IMG/VR virus record: IMGVR_UViG_3300009496_000011
Location: 1 to 53,041 of that record
Strand: one strand, 5' to 3'
Length of the DNA: 53,041 nucleotides
Source: a virus
Made by a program: the position numbers and the translations under genes. Below, piece by piece: positions 16,798 to 26,738 of this stretch; the first letter of the stretch is position 1, and each line of letters opens with the position of its first letter. Under the pieces are notes generated by a model. That model searched no databases. It was not told the DNA's origin and saw only the letters and a program-made list of their open reading frames with translations.

Positions 16798-18106
16798 GAA
16801 TAAACTAAGTAGACAGTCTACAAGAGAGTCAATACTCAATGCCGCCTTAATGGGCATTGAATTTGAATTCTATTCAAAAAAGAACCTAGAAGAAACTCAA
16901 AAAATGCTTGAGGATCTTCTAGGTTTACCTATTAGTCTAGAAGAAAAGGCACACTCTGACTTTCAACCAACAGACAAACACTTTAAGATGGAGCCTGATA
17001 TGTCAGGTGGTTCAGGCTTAATTGAGCTTGTGACTGGTGCGATGCCTTACCGTAATGCTAGAATTGTTATCATTAAGATGTTGGGTTGGATTAGAGAGCA
17101 TGGTTATACAACAGATAGAGCTTCAATCCACTTAAACATGTCATTTGACAAGAAGTATCTTGAAGATCCGATGATGGTATCAAAGATGAACACTCTTAAG
17201 TTTATCTTGGCCTTTAATGAAAAGCAGGTCTATAAATTCTTTCCAAATAGAGAGAACTCGGTTTACGCAAAGTCGATTAAGTTTGTGATGCCAAAGCATG
17301 AAGCGGCACACTTTACCGCCGAGCACGTTAATCCAATGAACTTTGTATTTCCGGACACTAAATACTATGGCGTTAACTTCTTAAAGAAAGAGAAGAACTA
17401 CCTAGAGTTTAGGTATATTGGTGGTAAAGATTATGAAGAGAGACAAGACGATATTCTTTACATGGCTGATAGATTTATTCTACAGCTCTTTAAGGCATGT
17501 TCTCAGACTGAATTTACAGCTGAAGATAAAATTGAGCTTAAGTATATCTTGAATAAGAACTTGCCAATTCTTGAGGCTTTAAAAGACCACAGGAACTTAA
17601 ATAAGCACTGGCCCAAGATTAACCTCTTAGTCGATCTGCAAGATGACTACCAGATTATTAAAGTACATTGGGATAGAATTAAGAGAAGAGTATTGGACTT
17701 AATTATCCATGGCTCTTTAGAAGAAGGTACTATCAACTACGACTCTGACTTTTCTTCAATTCAAGTTAAAGACGGTAAGATGTCGACTTGTTTCTTGGCT
17801 GAAAATTACGAGTTTATCACATCTGAAATTAGAGGTAATCTAATTAACTGTAATTTTTATGCGTGTAAGATAGAGGGTTCAGATCTACAGTACTGTAATT
17901 TTTATCAGTCAACTGAGGTTAAAGAGTCTAAAATACAGTCTTCATATGTACACGGAAGCTGTAGTGCTGTTAACTGTTACGTTTTCGGTAGGGATGGTAT
18001 CTTTAAAGGCAGGATGGTCGGTGGTATATTTAGAGAGGGTAACGTTGGCCCGTATGCTAGATTTGACGACACTGAAGTTGTAGTAAGTAAAAAAATAAAT
18101 TCATAA
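16796..18106 (+). CDS. Amidoligase-like enzyme with pentapeptide-like C-terminus
   Basis: A 436-residue protein. The N-terminal 240 residues carry the pattern of the glutamine-synthetase-like amidoligases: GIEFEFY (Glu22, Glu24), D-x-S-x-x-S-G-x-I-E-L-V-T (68-80), IHLNMSF (His112) and YLEFRYIGG (Glu204, Arg206). Such enzymes form amide bonds on peptides or proteins. Residues about 333-400 hold short repeats such as NCNFYACKIEGSDLQYCNFY, resembling a pentapeptide-repeat helix. The substrate is unknown; protein or cell-wall modification is a guess. It sits between the S1-like gene and wedge genes. Confidence 0.6.
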   Translation: MNKLSRQSTRESILNAALMGIEFEFYSKKNLEETQKMLEDLLGLPISLEEKAHSDFQPTDKHFKMEPDMSGGSGLIELVTGAMPYRNARIVIIKMLGWIREHGYTTDRASIHLNMSFDKKYLEDPMMVSKMNTLKFILAFNEKQVYKFFPNRENSVYAKSIKFVMPKHEAAHFTAEHVNPMNFVFPDTKYYGVNFLKKEKNYLEFRYIGGKDYEERQDDILYMADRFILQLFKACSQTEFTAEDKIELKYILNKNLPILEALKDHRNLNKHWPKINLLVDLQDDYQIIKVHWDRIKRRVLDLIIHGSLEEGTINYDSDFSSIQVKDGKMSTCFLAENYEFITSEIRGNLINCNFYACKIEGSDLQYCNFYQSTEVKESKIQSSYVHGSCSAVNCYVFGRDGIFKGRMVGGIFREGNVGPYARFDDTEVVVSKKINS

Positions 18107-18107
18107 A

Positions 18108-18947
18108 ATGAGTGAAATTAGAAGTGGTAATGAAAGTGGTTTAACAAATCCTAGGGATTTTAGCGATGATTGTTTAAACGAGTTTCTAGATGAGATTGGT
18201 GATGAGATTACTGGTGCTTGTATGGTACCAGTTAATCTTCCTAAAAAGGAGATCATCAACATTATCAAGAGAGCTAAGAAATGGTTCTACAAGAAATATG
18301 AGGACTCTGTAAAGGAGAACTATTATCATATCCCGAAAGAGATTTTTGAGACTGAATATTTTAAGAAGCACAGATGTTTGACTCTGCCAGATGCTGCGGC
18401 TGACGGTGCGGGTAAAGTTTATGCTGTTTACGGTGTATATGATCTTGCAAGTGGTTGGAATAACATGGGCGGATCTGATTTAAGATTCCAGTCTGGTGCT
18501 GACTTCTCAATCGATAAGATGTTATTTAGAAGAATGTATGATGGTTCAGGACCTGCACAAGCAGCTGAAGAGTTACAATACTATGTACTTAATGCTTCAC
18601 TTGCCGATCTGTCAAGGCAGATTCTTGAGAATCCGATCTCTTTCCAGTACTCAAGATTAACTGGTGATTTAAAGTTCATGGGTGATACACCAAAAGGTGA
18701 TATTATTCTAGAGGTTTATGAGACAATTCCAGACTGCGCTCTGTATGATGATGAGATCTTCTTTAGATATATTAGCGCAAAGATCAAACAATCACTTGGT
18801 GCCAAATTGGGTATCTTCAAATTTGCTTTACCTGGTAATGTAGACTTTGATTATGATGCAATTAAATCAATGGGCGACGAGGAGCTTGAGAAGATTGAAG
18901 AAGAAATCAAGGGCGATGAAGGCGTGGACTGGATGTTCCATAGCTAA
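18108..18947 (+). CDS. Virion structural protein near the wedge genes
   Basis: A 279-residue protein. The N-terminal half is helical (KKEIINIIKRAKKWFYKKYED), the centre is Gly/Ala-rich and the C-terminal third ends in an acidic helix and DEGVDWMFHS. The layout resembles neck or tail-terminator proteins of large myophages, but no T4 counterpart is certain. It starts 1 bp after the amidoligase stop and lies 17 bp before the gp25-like gene. Confidence 0.5.
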   Translation: MSEIRSGNESGLTNPRDFSDDCLNEFLDEIGDEITGACMVPVNLPKKEIINIIKRAKKWFYKKYEDSVKENYYHIPKEIFETEYFKKHRCLTLPDAAADGAGKVYAVYGVYDLASGWNNMGGSDLRFQSGADFSIDKMLFRRMYDGSGPAQAAEELQYYVLNASLADLSRQILENPISFQYSRLTGDLKFMGDTPKGDIILEVYETIPDCALYDDEIFFRYISAKIKQSLGAKLGIFKFALPGNVDFDYDAIKSMGDEELEKIEEEIKGDEGVDWMFHS

Positions 18948-18964
18948 AAGAGATACATATAAAT

Positions 18965-19321
18965 ATGGAATTGTACGTTAAATATGTTGGAGACCCTAAT
19001 TATGACCCGAATCAGGTGCATAATGAGAATGAGATTCAACAGCTGATTACTCAGATTGAAACCACGCTCTTTACAAATAGGGCTGAGGTCTTAGGTAGCC
19101 CAGATTTTGGCTGCAACTTAGAGGATATGATCTATTCGCTAGGTTTAAACGAGCAACAGATTAAGACTACAATTGAAAGTCAGATAAGGTCATATTGCCC
19201 GCTGGCTGCAAAATATAATGTAGAGACTAAAATTAGCTTTTTAAGAGGTAATGTTAGAGATATTGCATACGTTGACATTACGATTGATAGTAAGTATCTA
19301 GTACAGGTCTACGTAAATTAA
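18965..19321 (+). CDS. 25: Baseplate wedge protein gp25-like
   Basis: A 118-residue protein, close to T4 gp25 (132). The motif LFTNRAEVLGSPDFGCNLEDMIYSLG matches the gp25/gpW signature 'F-x-T-x-x-G-E-x-x-x-x-P-x-F-G-x-x-L', and the end is a beta strand pair. In T4, gp25 helps nucleate sheath assembly together with gp6 and gp53. It lies 13 bp before the gp6-like gene, the expected neighbour. Confidence 0.85.
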   Translation: MELYVKYVGDPNYDPNQVHNENEIQQLITQIETTLFTNRAEVLGSPDFGCNLEDMIYSLGLNEQQIKTTIESQIRSYCPLAAKYNVETKISFLRGNVRDIAYVDITIDSKYLVQVYVN

Positions 19322-19334
19322 ATAAACACAAAGG

Positions 19335-21164
19335 ATGGCAGATCTTAAATTTTTAAATAAACTTAGAGTAACAGGCACTCAGATTAAACAGGATGCTAGA
19401 ACTTATGTTTCTAGGATATACAATCGTGCTGGCACGTTGTTTACTGAGGCTTCACCTTTTGCGCAGATTTTAGGTGTGATGTCTGAAATGAGTGAACTTA
19501 TTATGTTCTATCTAGAAGACTCTCTAGTAGAACAGAACATCTATACGGCGCAACAGGCCGAGTCTATTTATGGTATGTCAAGACTTACGGGCCATGATGC
19601 AACTAGAGGCTTTGCTGCTTTTGGTGAAGTTAGCTTTAGATGGAAGCCGGGTGCGGACTTCTCTAAGATAGCAGGTACTGGTCTGACTTTTGATGGCAGA
19701 GCCGTACTTAAGTTTGACTCTAACGGTTTAAAATATACGGTACAAACTTCACGAGATGCTTTTAGAGTAGAGAAGAGTAATAAGAATCCTTTTACATGTG
19801 AAATTATACAAGGTGAGTACGAGATTCAGACTCTAACCGGAACTGGTGAAAACCTACAGTCATTTAACGTTAGTGTAAGGGGCTTAACAGATCATAATAA
19901 AGTTACCGTCTATGTAAATGGCGAAGTATGGACCAAACATAATTCACTCTACGATATGAATGCAAACGAAAAGGCATTCTTAGTTAAAACAGGGATCGGC
20001 GGAGGCCTGGACATCTACTTTGGTAACGGCTCTTTCGGTATGCCACCTGCAAACGGTGCTACAATTGAAGTTGAATACATTAAACATGGTGGTGAGAAGG
20101 GTAATTTAAGAGACGGTTCAGACTTAACTGTGAAATGGGAAACTGAGGGTGAAGATTCAGTTGGTGAGCTACATGATCTAAATGAGTTCTTTGATGTAAC
20201 GGTAACTTCTGCTCCAAAGATGGGAGCTAACCGTGAGTCTACTGAATTTACAAAGATCTTAACGCCACTTGCTAGCAAGTCATATGTGCTGGCCACTCCA
20301 GACAACTATGAGTACTTTCTTTCTAAGTACAATCAATATTCATATATTGATGCTTATAACCGCACAGAAGATCAGTATTTAGATGATGACAACGTTGTTT
20401 ACATCTTTGCGATGCCGGACTTTAAGCGCAAAGTTACATCAGACCAAGATTATTTCTCTCTACCCGAACAAGAGATGTTCTTTACACAGAGCGAATATGA
20501 CGCTATGTATCAGGTCTTACAAAACTCCGGCCAGATGATGATGGCAAGCGAGGTTAAGTTTGTAGAACCTCAAGTTAAAAAGTACAGCATGGATGTTTCG
20601 ATCAGGTATTTCGAGGGCTTCTCTAAACATGAAATCATGAATGACATAAGAGCAGCAATTTCTAACTATATGATGAACATCACAAGAAGAGATAAGCTAC
20701 CTAAATCGGACATCGTCTATATCCTTGAAGAGATTGAGGGTATTGATTCAGTTAACGTAAGGTTCATTAGCCAGAAAGAAGAAGATGCACTTAGATTGGG
20801 TTACTACGAGTCGGTGATAACAACTATCCAACCACAAGAGCCAGTTACTCTTGAGGACATTGGTAACGGCAAACAAAAATATGTTTTCTTCCAGAAAATA
20901 GAAGAGTCTACACTGGTTAATATTACTGCTGGAGATCCTATACCTGATAACATCAGAGGCTTAGACCAATGGGGTGATATTATCATTGGCCAAGATGAAG
21001 TTGCAGTATTCAGAGGAGGTTGGTTAGACCGAGATGGTGACACTGTGGCTGATGACGTAAGAATGAACGAGGAGGCTGCATTAAGTATTAATTTTGATAG
21101 TAAACCAGTACCTAGAACTATTTACACTAGACTACAGGCAGGAAATAGAAGAGCATTGAAATGA
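19335..21164 (+). CDS. 6: Baseplate wedge protein gp6-like (baseplate J family)
   Basis: A 609-residue protein, near T4 gp6 (660). The N-terminus has the helical piece then SEMSELIMFYLEDSLVEQ and AESIYGMSRLTGHDATRGFAA, typical of gp6/gpJ where early residues cross the trunk of the wedge. Residues 400-500 contain the conserved VEPQVKKYSMDVSIRYFEGF region. It follows gp25 and precedes a gp7-like gene, as in the wedge module of T4. Overlaps the next start by 4 bp (ATGA). Confidence 0.82.
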   Translation: MADLKFLNKLRVTGTQIKQDARTYVSRIYNRAGTLFTEASPFAQILGVMSEMSELIMFYLEDSLVEQNIYTAQQAESIYGMSRLTGHDATRGFAAFGEVSFRWKPGADFSKIAGTGLTFDGRAVLKFDSNGLKYTVQTSRDAFRVEKSNKNPFTCEIIQGEYEIQTLTGTGENLQSFNVSVRGLTDHNKVTVYVNGEVWTKHNSLYDMNANEKAFLVKTGIGGGLDIYFGNGSFGMPPANGATIEVEYIKHGGEKGNLRDGSDLTVKWETEGEDSVGELHDLNEFFDVTVTSAPKMGANRESTEFTKILTPLASKSYVLATPDNYEYFLSKYNQYSYIDAYNRTEDQYLDDDNVVYIFAMPDFKRKVTSDQDYFSLPEQEMFFTQSEYDAMYQVLQNSGQMMMASEVKFVEPQVKKYSMDVSIRYFEGFSKHEIMNDIRAAISNYMMNITRRDKLPKSDIVYILEEIEGIDSVNVRFISQKEEDALRLGYYESVITTIQPQEPVTLEDIGNGKQKYVFFQKIEESTLVNITAGDPIPDNIRGLDQWGDIIIGQDEVAVFRGGWLDRDGDTVADDVRMNEEAALSINFDSKPVPRTIYTRLQAGNRRALK

Positions 21165-21433
21165 TAGCACCATTTAAAGACTTATTAGTATATAGACGTA
21201 AAAAGATCTATGATATTGCAAAACACCGCAAGGATGATAGATTAAATACTGGCTATGATTATAAAGATAAGCTATTTAATTTAATGGTATCTAAACATAT
21301 TCTAAGAAATCAGAACATGCGTGAGTTTATGTTGTTTCTCAATGATTATTTTTACAATATTATTAAAGGTGTAAAATATTTAAAGGTGTTTAAAAATTAC
21401 ACTATAGAAAAAGACGATACAAATGTACGATAA
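21161..21433 (+). CDS. Small wedge-cluster protein
   Basis: A 90-residue, basic, Tyr/Asn/Phe-rich protein without recognised motif. It overlaps the gp6-like gene by 4 bp and the gp7-like gene by 11 bp, so it is translated with both. Possible wedge accessory factor; role unknown. Confidence 0.6.
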   Translation: MIAPFKDLLVYRRKKIYDIAKHRKDDRLNTGYDYKDKLFNLMVSKHILRNQNMREFMLFLNDYFYNIIKGVKYLKVFKNYTIEKDDTNVR

Positions 21434-24200
21434 GCTTAGATTTTTTAAGGGTTTTGACTATGACATGAACATGGTCAAAAACGCTAGCGGCGTTTGGGAA
21501 GGCAGTGTTTATTTAGACGAAGTGTCTACAGGCTTATACGAGACTGTAAACATATTTTTACTAGAGACTGTTGAATACTACTATAGCGGACAGACTACAT
21601 CTGCGTCTCAAACTGCACTTGTAAAACCCGTTGAGAATTCAGTCGGGTCTAAACTCTTATGTAGATGGATTGACGGTAACGACTCATCTAAGCATATTGT
21701 AATGTATAGTGCTGAGATGAAGAACAACCAACCTGTTGTAAAGCACTACAAAGAAATTACACTAGAGCCAGAGCTACAGGCAACAGCACCATATACAACT
21801 GCAAATAGCACTAGGTACTATGAGAAGCTTGATTTTAAGAATCTAAGTAAGGAGGCGCTGCAGCTTAATATAACATTAAAGTCGGACCGAGAGGGACCAC
21901 ACAGGCGCGTCCTGGGTATTTATGATGTAGTTAATGGTATTGAGACTCAAGTTGCTGAGATTGTATTCTATGGCGAAGTGGTAGCCGAAGACGAAAGACT
22001 TAGAACCCTACTACAAAACTTTGGTGCTACTCTAGATGAGGGAGACTTCCTACTCTTTAAAGAGCACGACATCTCGGAACAAAGCCCAGACTATAAACTC
22101 TTAAACAGAAAACGTAAAGAGCTCTTGTTAGAGCTACATAATATCAAACCGTTCGTCGGTACTTACAAAGCGATCTTAAATGCGATTGACTTCTTTGGTT
22201 ATAACAATATTACATTAAAAGAGTATTGGATGAATGTTGATAAGAGCAAGCCTTCTTTTGGTAAGCTCTTTGCAATTCCAGTACCTAACTCTTCAGTGCG
22301 TGGTGAGATGCTGCGTAAGAAGTTGACGGTACAGATCCCTTCAAGTACAATGAAGAAGACTAGTCGTTTTAGCCTAGTCTACAGATTAAACGAGCCGAAC
22401 GGCGGTGTTGACCAATGGGATATTCCAACTGTAGACGAAGTCTTTGAATATACACCTGATGAAATCTTAATTAAGCTCTATGGTTTAAAGCAGAAATTAC
22501 AGCGTGAATACTTACCTCTCACCTCTAAGATTGTAGATATTACAGCAGAGGGTGACTACTTTACCCAGAGAAACTTAAATGTATGGAACGTTCAGAATGA
22601 GATTGGTTTTGTAAGTGAAGGTCATGATATTAAATTTAAAGTCGCGCCGGAAGGCAGAACACTCTTTATTGAGGATTTGGGTCTAGTGTTAGAGACAACT
22701 TTAGATAAGAATAGTGCTGACTATCAAACATACTTAGGTTTTACACCAGCTGATTTTGCAATAGCAACTACATCTCAACTACAAGAGCTTGAAGATATTT
22801 ACAATGAGTTCTACGAGTACTACATTGAAAGAGACTTGAGAACTTTTAACCAGGATATTCCGGTTGGCTGTCCAGTTATCTTAGACGGTAGTGAAACTTT
22901 TAGAGACACTTGGTTCGACGGTGATTTTACATGGGACGATGCTATTGACCCGAACTCACAGCTCTTAGTAACTTGGGATAACTGGTGGAAACGCTGGGTT
23001 TATGAAGTTGAATGGCTTGTAACTGGACCTAATGGTTTTAGCTTTGAAGTTCGCGGTGATATTGACAACTATCTAACAATGCCAATTATAGTACCTTACG
23101 AAGGCAGCTATACAGTTGAGATGAGAGTTTATGATCTTTTTGGCCATCGATCACACTATAGAGAAAGAGATCTTTTTCAAGTTGAACTAAAAGACGTTGA
23201 ACTCTATGGAGTCTATAAGTGGTTAGACCCAGCAAGATGGAACGATAAAGGCTTAACTTGGAATAAGTCAGGTGGCTATTGGGATAACGCTCAAGACAGT
23301 AGTGTAACTGTAGATCAGGCAATCGCAAGTCTATATTATACTTTAGATAGGTCTAATTATTTACATGATGAAAGCCAAGGTATTAGGTTTTCAATGGTAA
23401 GAAGGTATAATGACACGTTAACTGAAACTGGTTTTTCAGAGACTACTGGGCCGTACCAATTTAATGAATCTAGGTTTAGATGGAGAGACTCTGAACATCT
23501 TTCTTGGAATGCAACTAGGGTTGGTAGTGATTTGTCTGCATCTTTTAAAGTTTACGATATAGAGAATGGCGATGAAATTGCGATTGACTTTAAAGATCCA
23601 AATACTGAAGTTATTACAACAGGTTCACATGTGATTACAAGCAATACGCAAAGCTCGCCGGTTAACACAGCTCAATATGAAGCTGAATGGGAAGCAATTA
23701 GAGATGAATTAAATAACTCAACCGATCCGATCATTCAGAAGTTTAACTGGAACGCAGTTTTTCACGATACTAATGGTGACGGCTATGCTGATACATTTTT
23801 GTATATGCTGGCTGTAGGTAAAGAGTACTCTAAGAATTATGACTTTGAGAGTGTTACCGTAACGCCAAATGGCGCAAGTGCTATTTTAGCCGATGGAGAA
23901 TTACACGTGGTTCACTATAATCCAGGTTTTGATGATACTAAGATTTTTAGAGAATATACTGAGGTTGAAAGATCAACTCACGTTACAATTGCAGCTGATG
24001 CTACTAACATGCCCGGTATTAAAAACCCAAAGTGGGGCATTGTAAACAGAAGCAACCCTGAAATAAATGATATATACTATGATAGTATGTGGTTAACCTA
24101 CATATTCCAAGACCCAGGTACTTATGAGATTACACTTGAGGTTGAAGATACCAATGGTAACCACAACGTCGTCAAACGTAATATGATAAATGTAAAATAA
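21423..24200 (+). CDS. Probable baseplate wedge gp7-like protein with PKD-like domains
   Basis: A 925-residue protein, similar in length and position to T4 gp7 (1032). Residues 225-270 (KELLLELHNIKPFVGTYK, then AILNAIDFFGY) look like the wedge trunk/tail-protein-I type core. Residues about 520-595 (YEVEWLVTGPNGFSF, then SYTVEMRVYDLFGH) and the last 75 (YIFQDPGTYEITLEVEDTNG) are PKD/Ig-like beta sandwiches. Such domains are common in phage surface proteins and may touch carbohydrates. The gp7 assignment depends mainly on gene order. Confidence 0.6.
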   Translation: MYDKLRFFKGFDYDMNMVKNASGVWEGSVYLDEVSTGLYETVNIFLLETVEYYYSGQTTSASQTALVKPVENSVGSKLLCRWIDGNDSSKHIVMYSAEMKNNQPVVKHYKEITLEPELQATAPYTTANSTRYYEKLDFKNLSKEALQLNITLKSDREGPHRRVLGIYDVVNGIETQVAEIVFYGEVVAEDERLRTLLQNFGATLDEGDFLLFKEHDISEQSPDYKLLNRKRKELLLELHNIKPFVGTYKAILNAIDFFGYNNITLKEYWMNVDKSKPSFGKLFAIPVPNSSVRGEMLRKKLTVQIPSSTMKKTSRFSLVYRLNEPNGGVDQWDIPTVDEVFEYTPDEILIKLYGLKQKLQREYLPLTSKIVDITAEGDYFTQRNLNVWNVQNEIGFVSEGHDIKFKVAPEGRTLFIEDLGLVLETTLDKNSADYQTYLGFTPADFAIATTSQLQELEDIYNEFYEYYIERDLRTFNQDIPVGCPVILDGSETFRDTWFDGDFTWDDAIDPNSQLLVTWDNWWKRWVYEVEWLVTGPNGFSFEVRGDIDNYLTMPIIVPYEGSYTVEMRVYDLFGHRSHYRERDLFQVELKDVELYGVYKWLDPARWNDKGLTWNKSGGYWDNAQDSSVTVDQAIASLYYTLDRSNYLHDESQGIRFSMVRRYNDTLTETGFSETTGPYQFNESRFRWRDSEHLSWNATRVGSDLSASFKVYDIENGDEIAIDFKDPNTEVITTGSHVITSNTQSSPVNTAQYEAEWEAIRDELNNSTDPIIQKFNWNAVFHDTNGDGYADTFLYMLAVGKEYSKNYDFESVTVTPNGASAILADGELHVVHYNPGFDDTKIFREYTEVERSTHVTIAADATNMPGIKNPKWGIVNRSNPEINDIYYDSMWLTYIFQDPGTYEITLEVEDTNGNHNVVKRNMINVK

Positions 24201-24213
24201 TAAACAAACAAAA

Positions 24214-24780
24214 ATGGCAAACATTACACAAATCTTAGGAACAGATTCTATCTCATCTTCTAGGCCAGTTATTAATAGTAACTTCCAGCTGGTGAATGAT
24301 GATATTGCTGATCTACAGGCACTTCTAGATCCTACAAATGCTACTATTCAGAATATTTCATCTGCAACAGTAGCTGCTTTAACAGTACTTAACGGTACAA
24401 CAAACATTGCTACATTTACAACATCCGGTATTGATTTAGACGTTGATGTTGAATTTGCTGCAAGAACTACGATGGCCGGTGAAATTGTAAAGTCTGGTGT
24501 TGAAGGTAGCGCTGTAGTTCCAACTACAACAACGTCTCCAGGTTCTTTAGCCGAGTCAGCTTATTTTGTAAATACGGCATTCTTGTTACCGGCAGGTATC
24601 GAGGGTCAAGAAGTAACCATTATCAACGTTAATACTAGTGCTGTTACAGTTGGTGTTCAAGCAGGATCAACTTTAGGAGCAACTTCTATTAGCTTAGATG
24701 GACAGAACTCAACAGTAACATTAAGATACATCGGTACAGTTTGGTATGTGATCTCATCACACGCTGCAACTATATCGTAA
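24214..24780 (+). CDS. Small virion surface protein
   Basis: A 188-residue protein. The start, TQILGTDSISSSRPVINSNF, is a pattern common at the N-terminus of short structural proteins of marine phages; the remainder is Thr/Val/Ser-rich beta sequence ending in VWYVISSHAATIS. Probably a fibre or head/tail decoration component between baseplate genes. No enzyme motif. Confidence 0.6.
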   Translation: MANITQILGTDSISSSRPVINSNFQLVNDDIADLQALLDPTNATIQNISSATVAALTVLNGTTNIATFTTSGIDLDVDVEFAARTTMAGEIVKSGVEGSAVVPTTTTSPGSLAESAYFVNTAFLLPAGIEGQEVTIINVNTSAVTVGVQAGSTLGATSISLDGQNSTVTLRYIGTVWYVISSHAATIS

Positions 24781-24802
24781 GCAATAAATTAAAAGAATAT
24801 AA

Positions 24803-26737
24803 ATGGCAACTCCGTTAGTTAGAATACCTCAACCAAGAGGCGGCACGATGTACGCTTTTGCGTCTTCTGCTAGAGATATGACTAGGGCGTTCAATAACCC
24901 TGACCTGAACTTTGAGTTCAGCCGTTATGCGTTATTGGATTTACCTGACTTTACACAATCCACAAATGGTGCAAATACAATTGACTTTAGTTTAAACCTG
25001 GTTAATGCATCTGGAAGTGCTTATTCTGCCGGCGCGCCAAACATTGATTTTGCACAGACTTTTCAGAATTATACATTAAATGCTGAAGAGCTCTTATTAC
25101 AAGATGACGATTACGATCCAATAATTCTACAGTCAGATGCTGAAAAATTATTCTTTAAATGGTTAAGCAATCTAGGTGCGATTAGATTTAGAACTGCTGA
25201 TTCAAACGAGGCTACAATCGGCGCTCTAACCGAAGAGAACAATTCAATTCAGACTGGTGCTGTTTATGATCGAGTAGTTAAGTACATTGGTACAATTGAC
25301 GCTGAGAACGATATTGCCTATAAAGGTAATGCATATCATGAAGTTTACATTAACGTGCCAACTTCAGTAGGTTCAACGCCAACTGTTCTTTTCCAGCCTA
25401 GACAATATAACACAACAGCAACCAAACTATATGCTGATAATGTAATTGAAGGCAGATCGGGTCAAAACCACCCAGATCCAAACATCAACTTATTATCAGT
25501 TGTAGATACTTACGACGTAGGCACAGGTGAGGCCTATTACAATATTAATCCAAATGCAACCGATAGCGTACAAATTGTTTTTAACGATACCTCATATGCT
25601 CAGATTACAAATGTATCTGATGTTGAGAATTTATTAGACTTTGCTAAAACAGGTCAGCAGTTTACTTTCAATGCCATTTTGGTTTACTATGACTTATATA
25701 GCGCTTCTAATCCTTCACAAAGGGCGACTAACTTATATGGTATTCTAATCTTAGATGAAATTCAGTCCACTGGCGGAACTGGTTCTAAGATTCACGAGCA
25801 GATTAAATTTAAACCGAATGAAGTAACAGGACTTAACGGTAATGCCTTCTCTTTGAAGCTTAACCTTAAGTTTAACTCTTCTCTAGATAACGTTGGTGTT
25901 GAGACTTCAGTAAATGACTTTACTACATTCTCAATGGATCTGTTTATGGATACGACGACTGCTCTTGAGAATGCAACTGAGTTATTAATTGAAGCTAACA
26001 GAAGATATGGTTATCTAGCAGAGAGGCTGGATAGCGTAGAGAATCTAGTAGTTGGTAGTCAAGAGAATGATGAACTAGTTGCTAGAATAGCTGAGGTTGA
26101 AGAGCAGATGCAGAATGCATCTCTACAGCTACAAGACTCAGATTCTCTGTTACAACTTATTACTAAAGCACACGACCGTATCAATTCAATGATTGACGGT
26201 ACTATCCCAACTGAGATCCAATATAATACTGACGTAATCTTTGCTGGTGCAGGTACAAGAATTGATAAGTCTAATCCTGAAAAGATTAAGATTATAAATG
26301 ATGTAAACGGCTACTCTATCACACCTGCATTTACATGGGATCAAGTTGGTACTCCGACCTTGATTACTGCTAGCAGTCCGTTTGACGTTGGTGCATCAGG
26401 CCAAGGCGCTCAAGCTTTTGGTATTTATGCTAAATTAGCAAACTATACAAATAGGCTAAGTTTACAGAACTTATTAACCAATGACCCTAATGATGATCTA
26501 GATATATACATTGACGATGGTTCATTTGCATGGAAAGCTGGTCAATTATTTAAGATCTCTTTCGATACAATAAACATGGGTGGTAACTCAATTAACATAT
26601 ATACGGGCCGCGCTACTGGGTACGATAAGACAATTGCAACTCTACAGCCGGTACAGCTTATTAGTGATAAGCCATATATTGAGGTTGTGTGTATCGACCC
26701 TATAAACTACATTTTTGAAGTGGATATATTAAGATAA
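24803..26737 (+). CDS. Baseplate/fibre-attachment structural protein
   Basis: A 644-residue protein. The N-terminal 400 residues are beta-rich (for example QFTFNAILVYYDLYS and NLYGILILDEIQS). A heptad helix at about 395-470 (LLIEANRRYGYLAERLDSVENLV) implies trimerisation, and a further beta domain ends the protein. Length and place after the gp7-like gene suggest a gp8- or gp10-type role, but no direct match is recognised. Confidence 0.55.
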   Translation: MATPLVRIPQPRGGTMYAFASSARDMTRAFNNPDLNFEFSRYALLDLPDFTQSTNGANTIDFSLNLVNASGSAYSAGAPNIDFAQTFQNYTLNAEELLLQDDDYDPIILQSDAEKLFFKWLSNLGAIRFRTADSNEATIGALTEENNSIQTGAVYDRVVKYIGTIDAENDIAYKGNAYHEVYINVPTSVGSTPTVLFQPRQYNTTATKLYADNVIEGRSGQNHPDPNINLLSVVDTYDVGTGEAYYNINPNATDSVQIVFNDTSYAQITNVSDVENLLDFAKTGQQFTFNAILVYYDLYSASNPSQRATNLYGILILDEIQSTGGTGSKIHEQIKFKPNEVTGLNGNAFSLKLNLKFNSSLDNVGVETSVNDFTTFSMDLFMDTTTALENATELLIEANRRYGYLAERLDSVENLVVGSQENDELVARIAEVEEQMQNASLQLQDSDSLLQLITKAHDRINSMIDGTIPTEIQYNTDVIFAGAGTRIDKSNPEKIKIINDVNGYSITPAFTWDQVGTPTLITASSPFDVGASGQGAQAFGIYAKLANYTNRLSLQNLLTNDPNDDLDIYIDDGSFAWKAGQLFKISFDTINMGGNSINIYTGRATGYDKTIATLQPVQLISDKPYIEVVCIDPINYIFEVDILR

Positions 26738-26738
26738 G

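Noticed and set aside
18958-18965. Exact T4-type TATAAATA box
   Set aside because: It overlaps the ATG of the gp25-like gene, so a transcript from it would miss the start.
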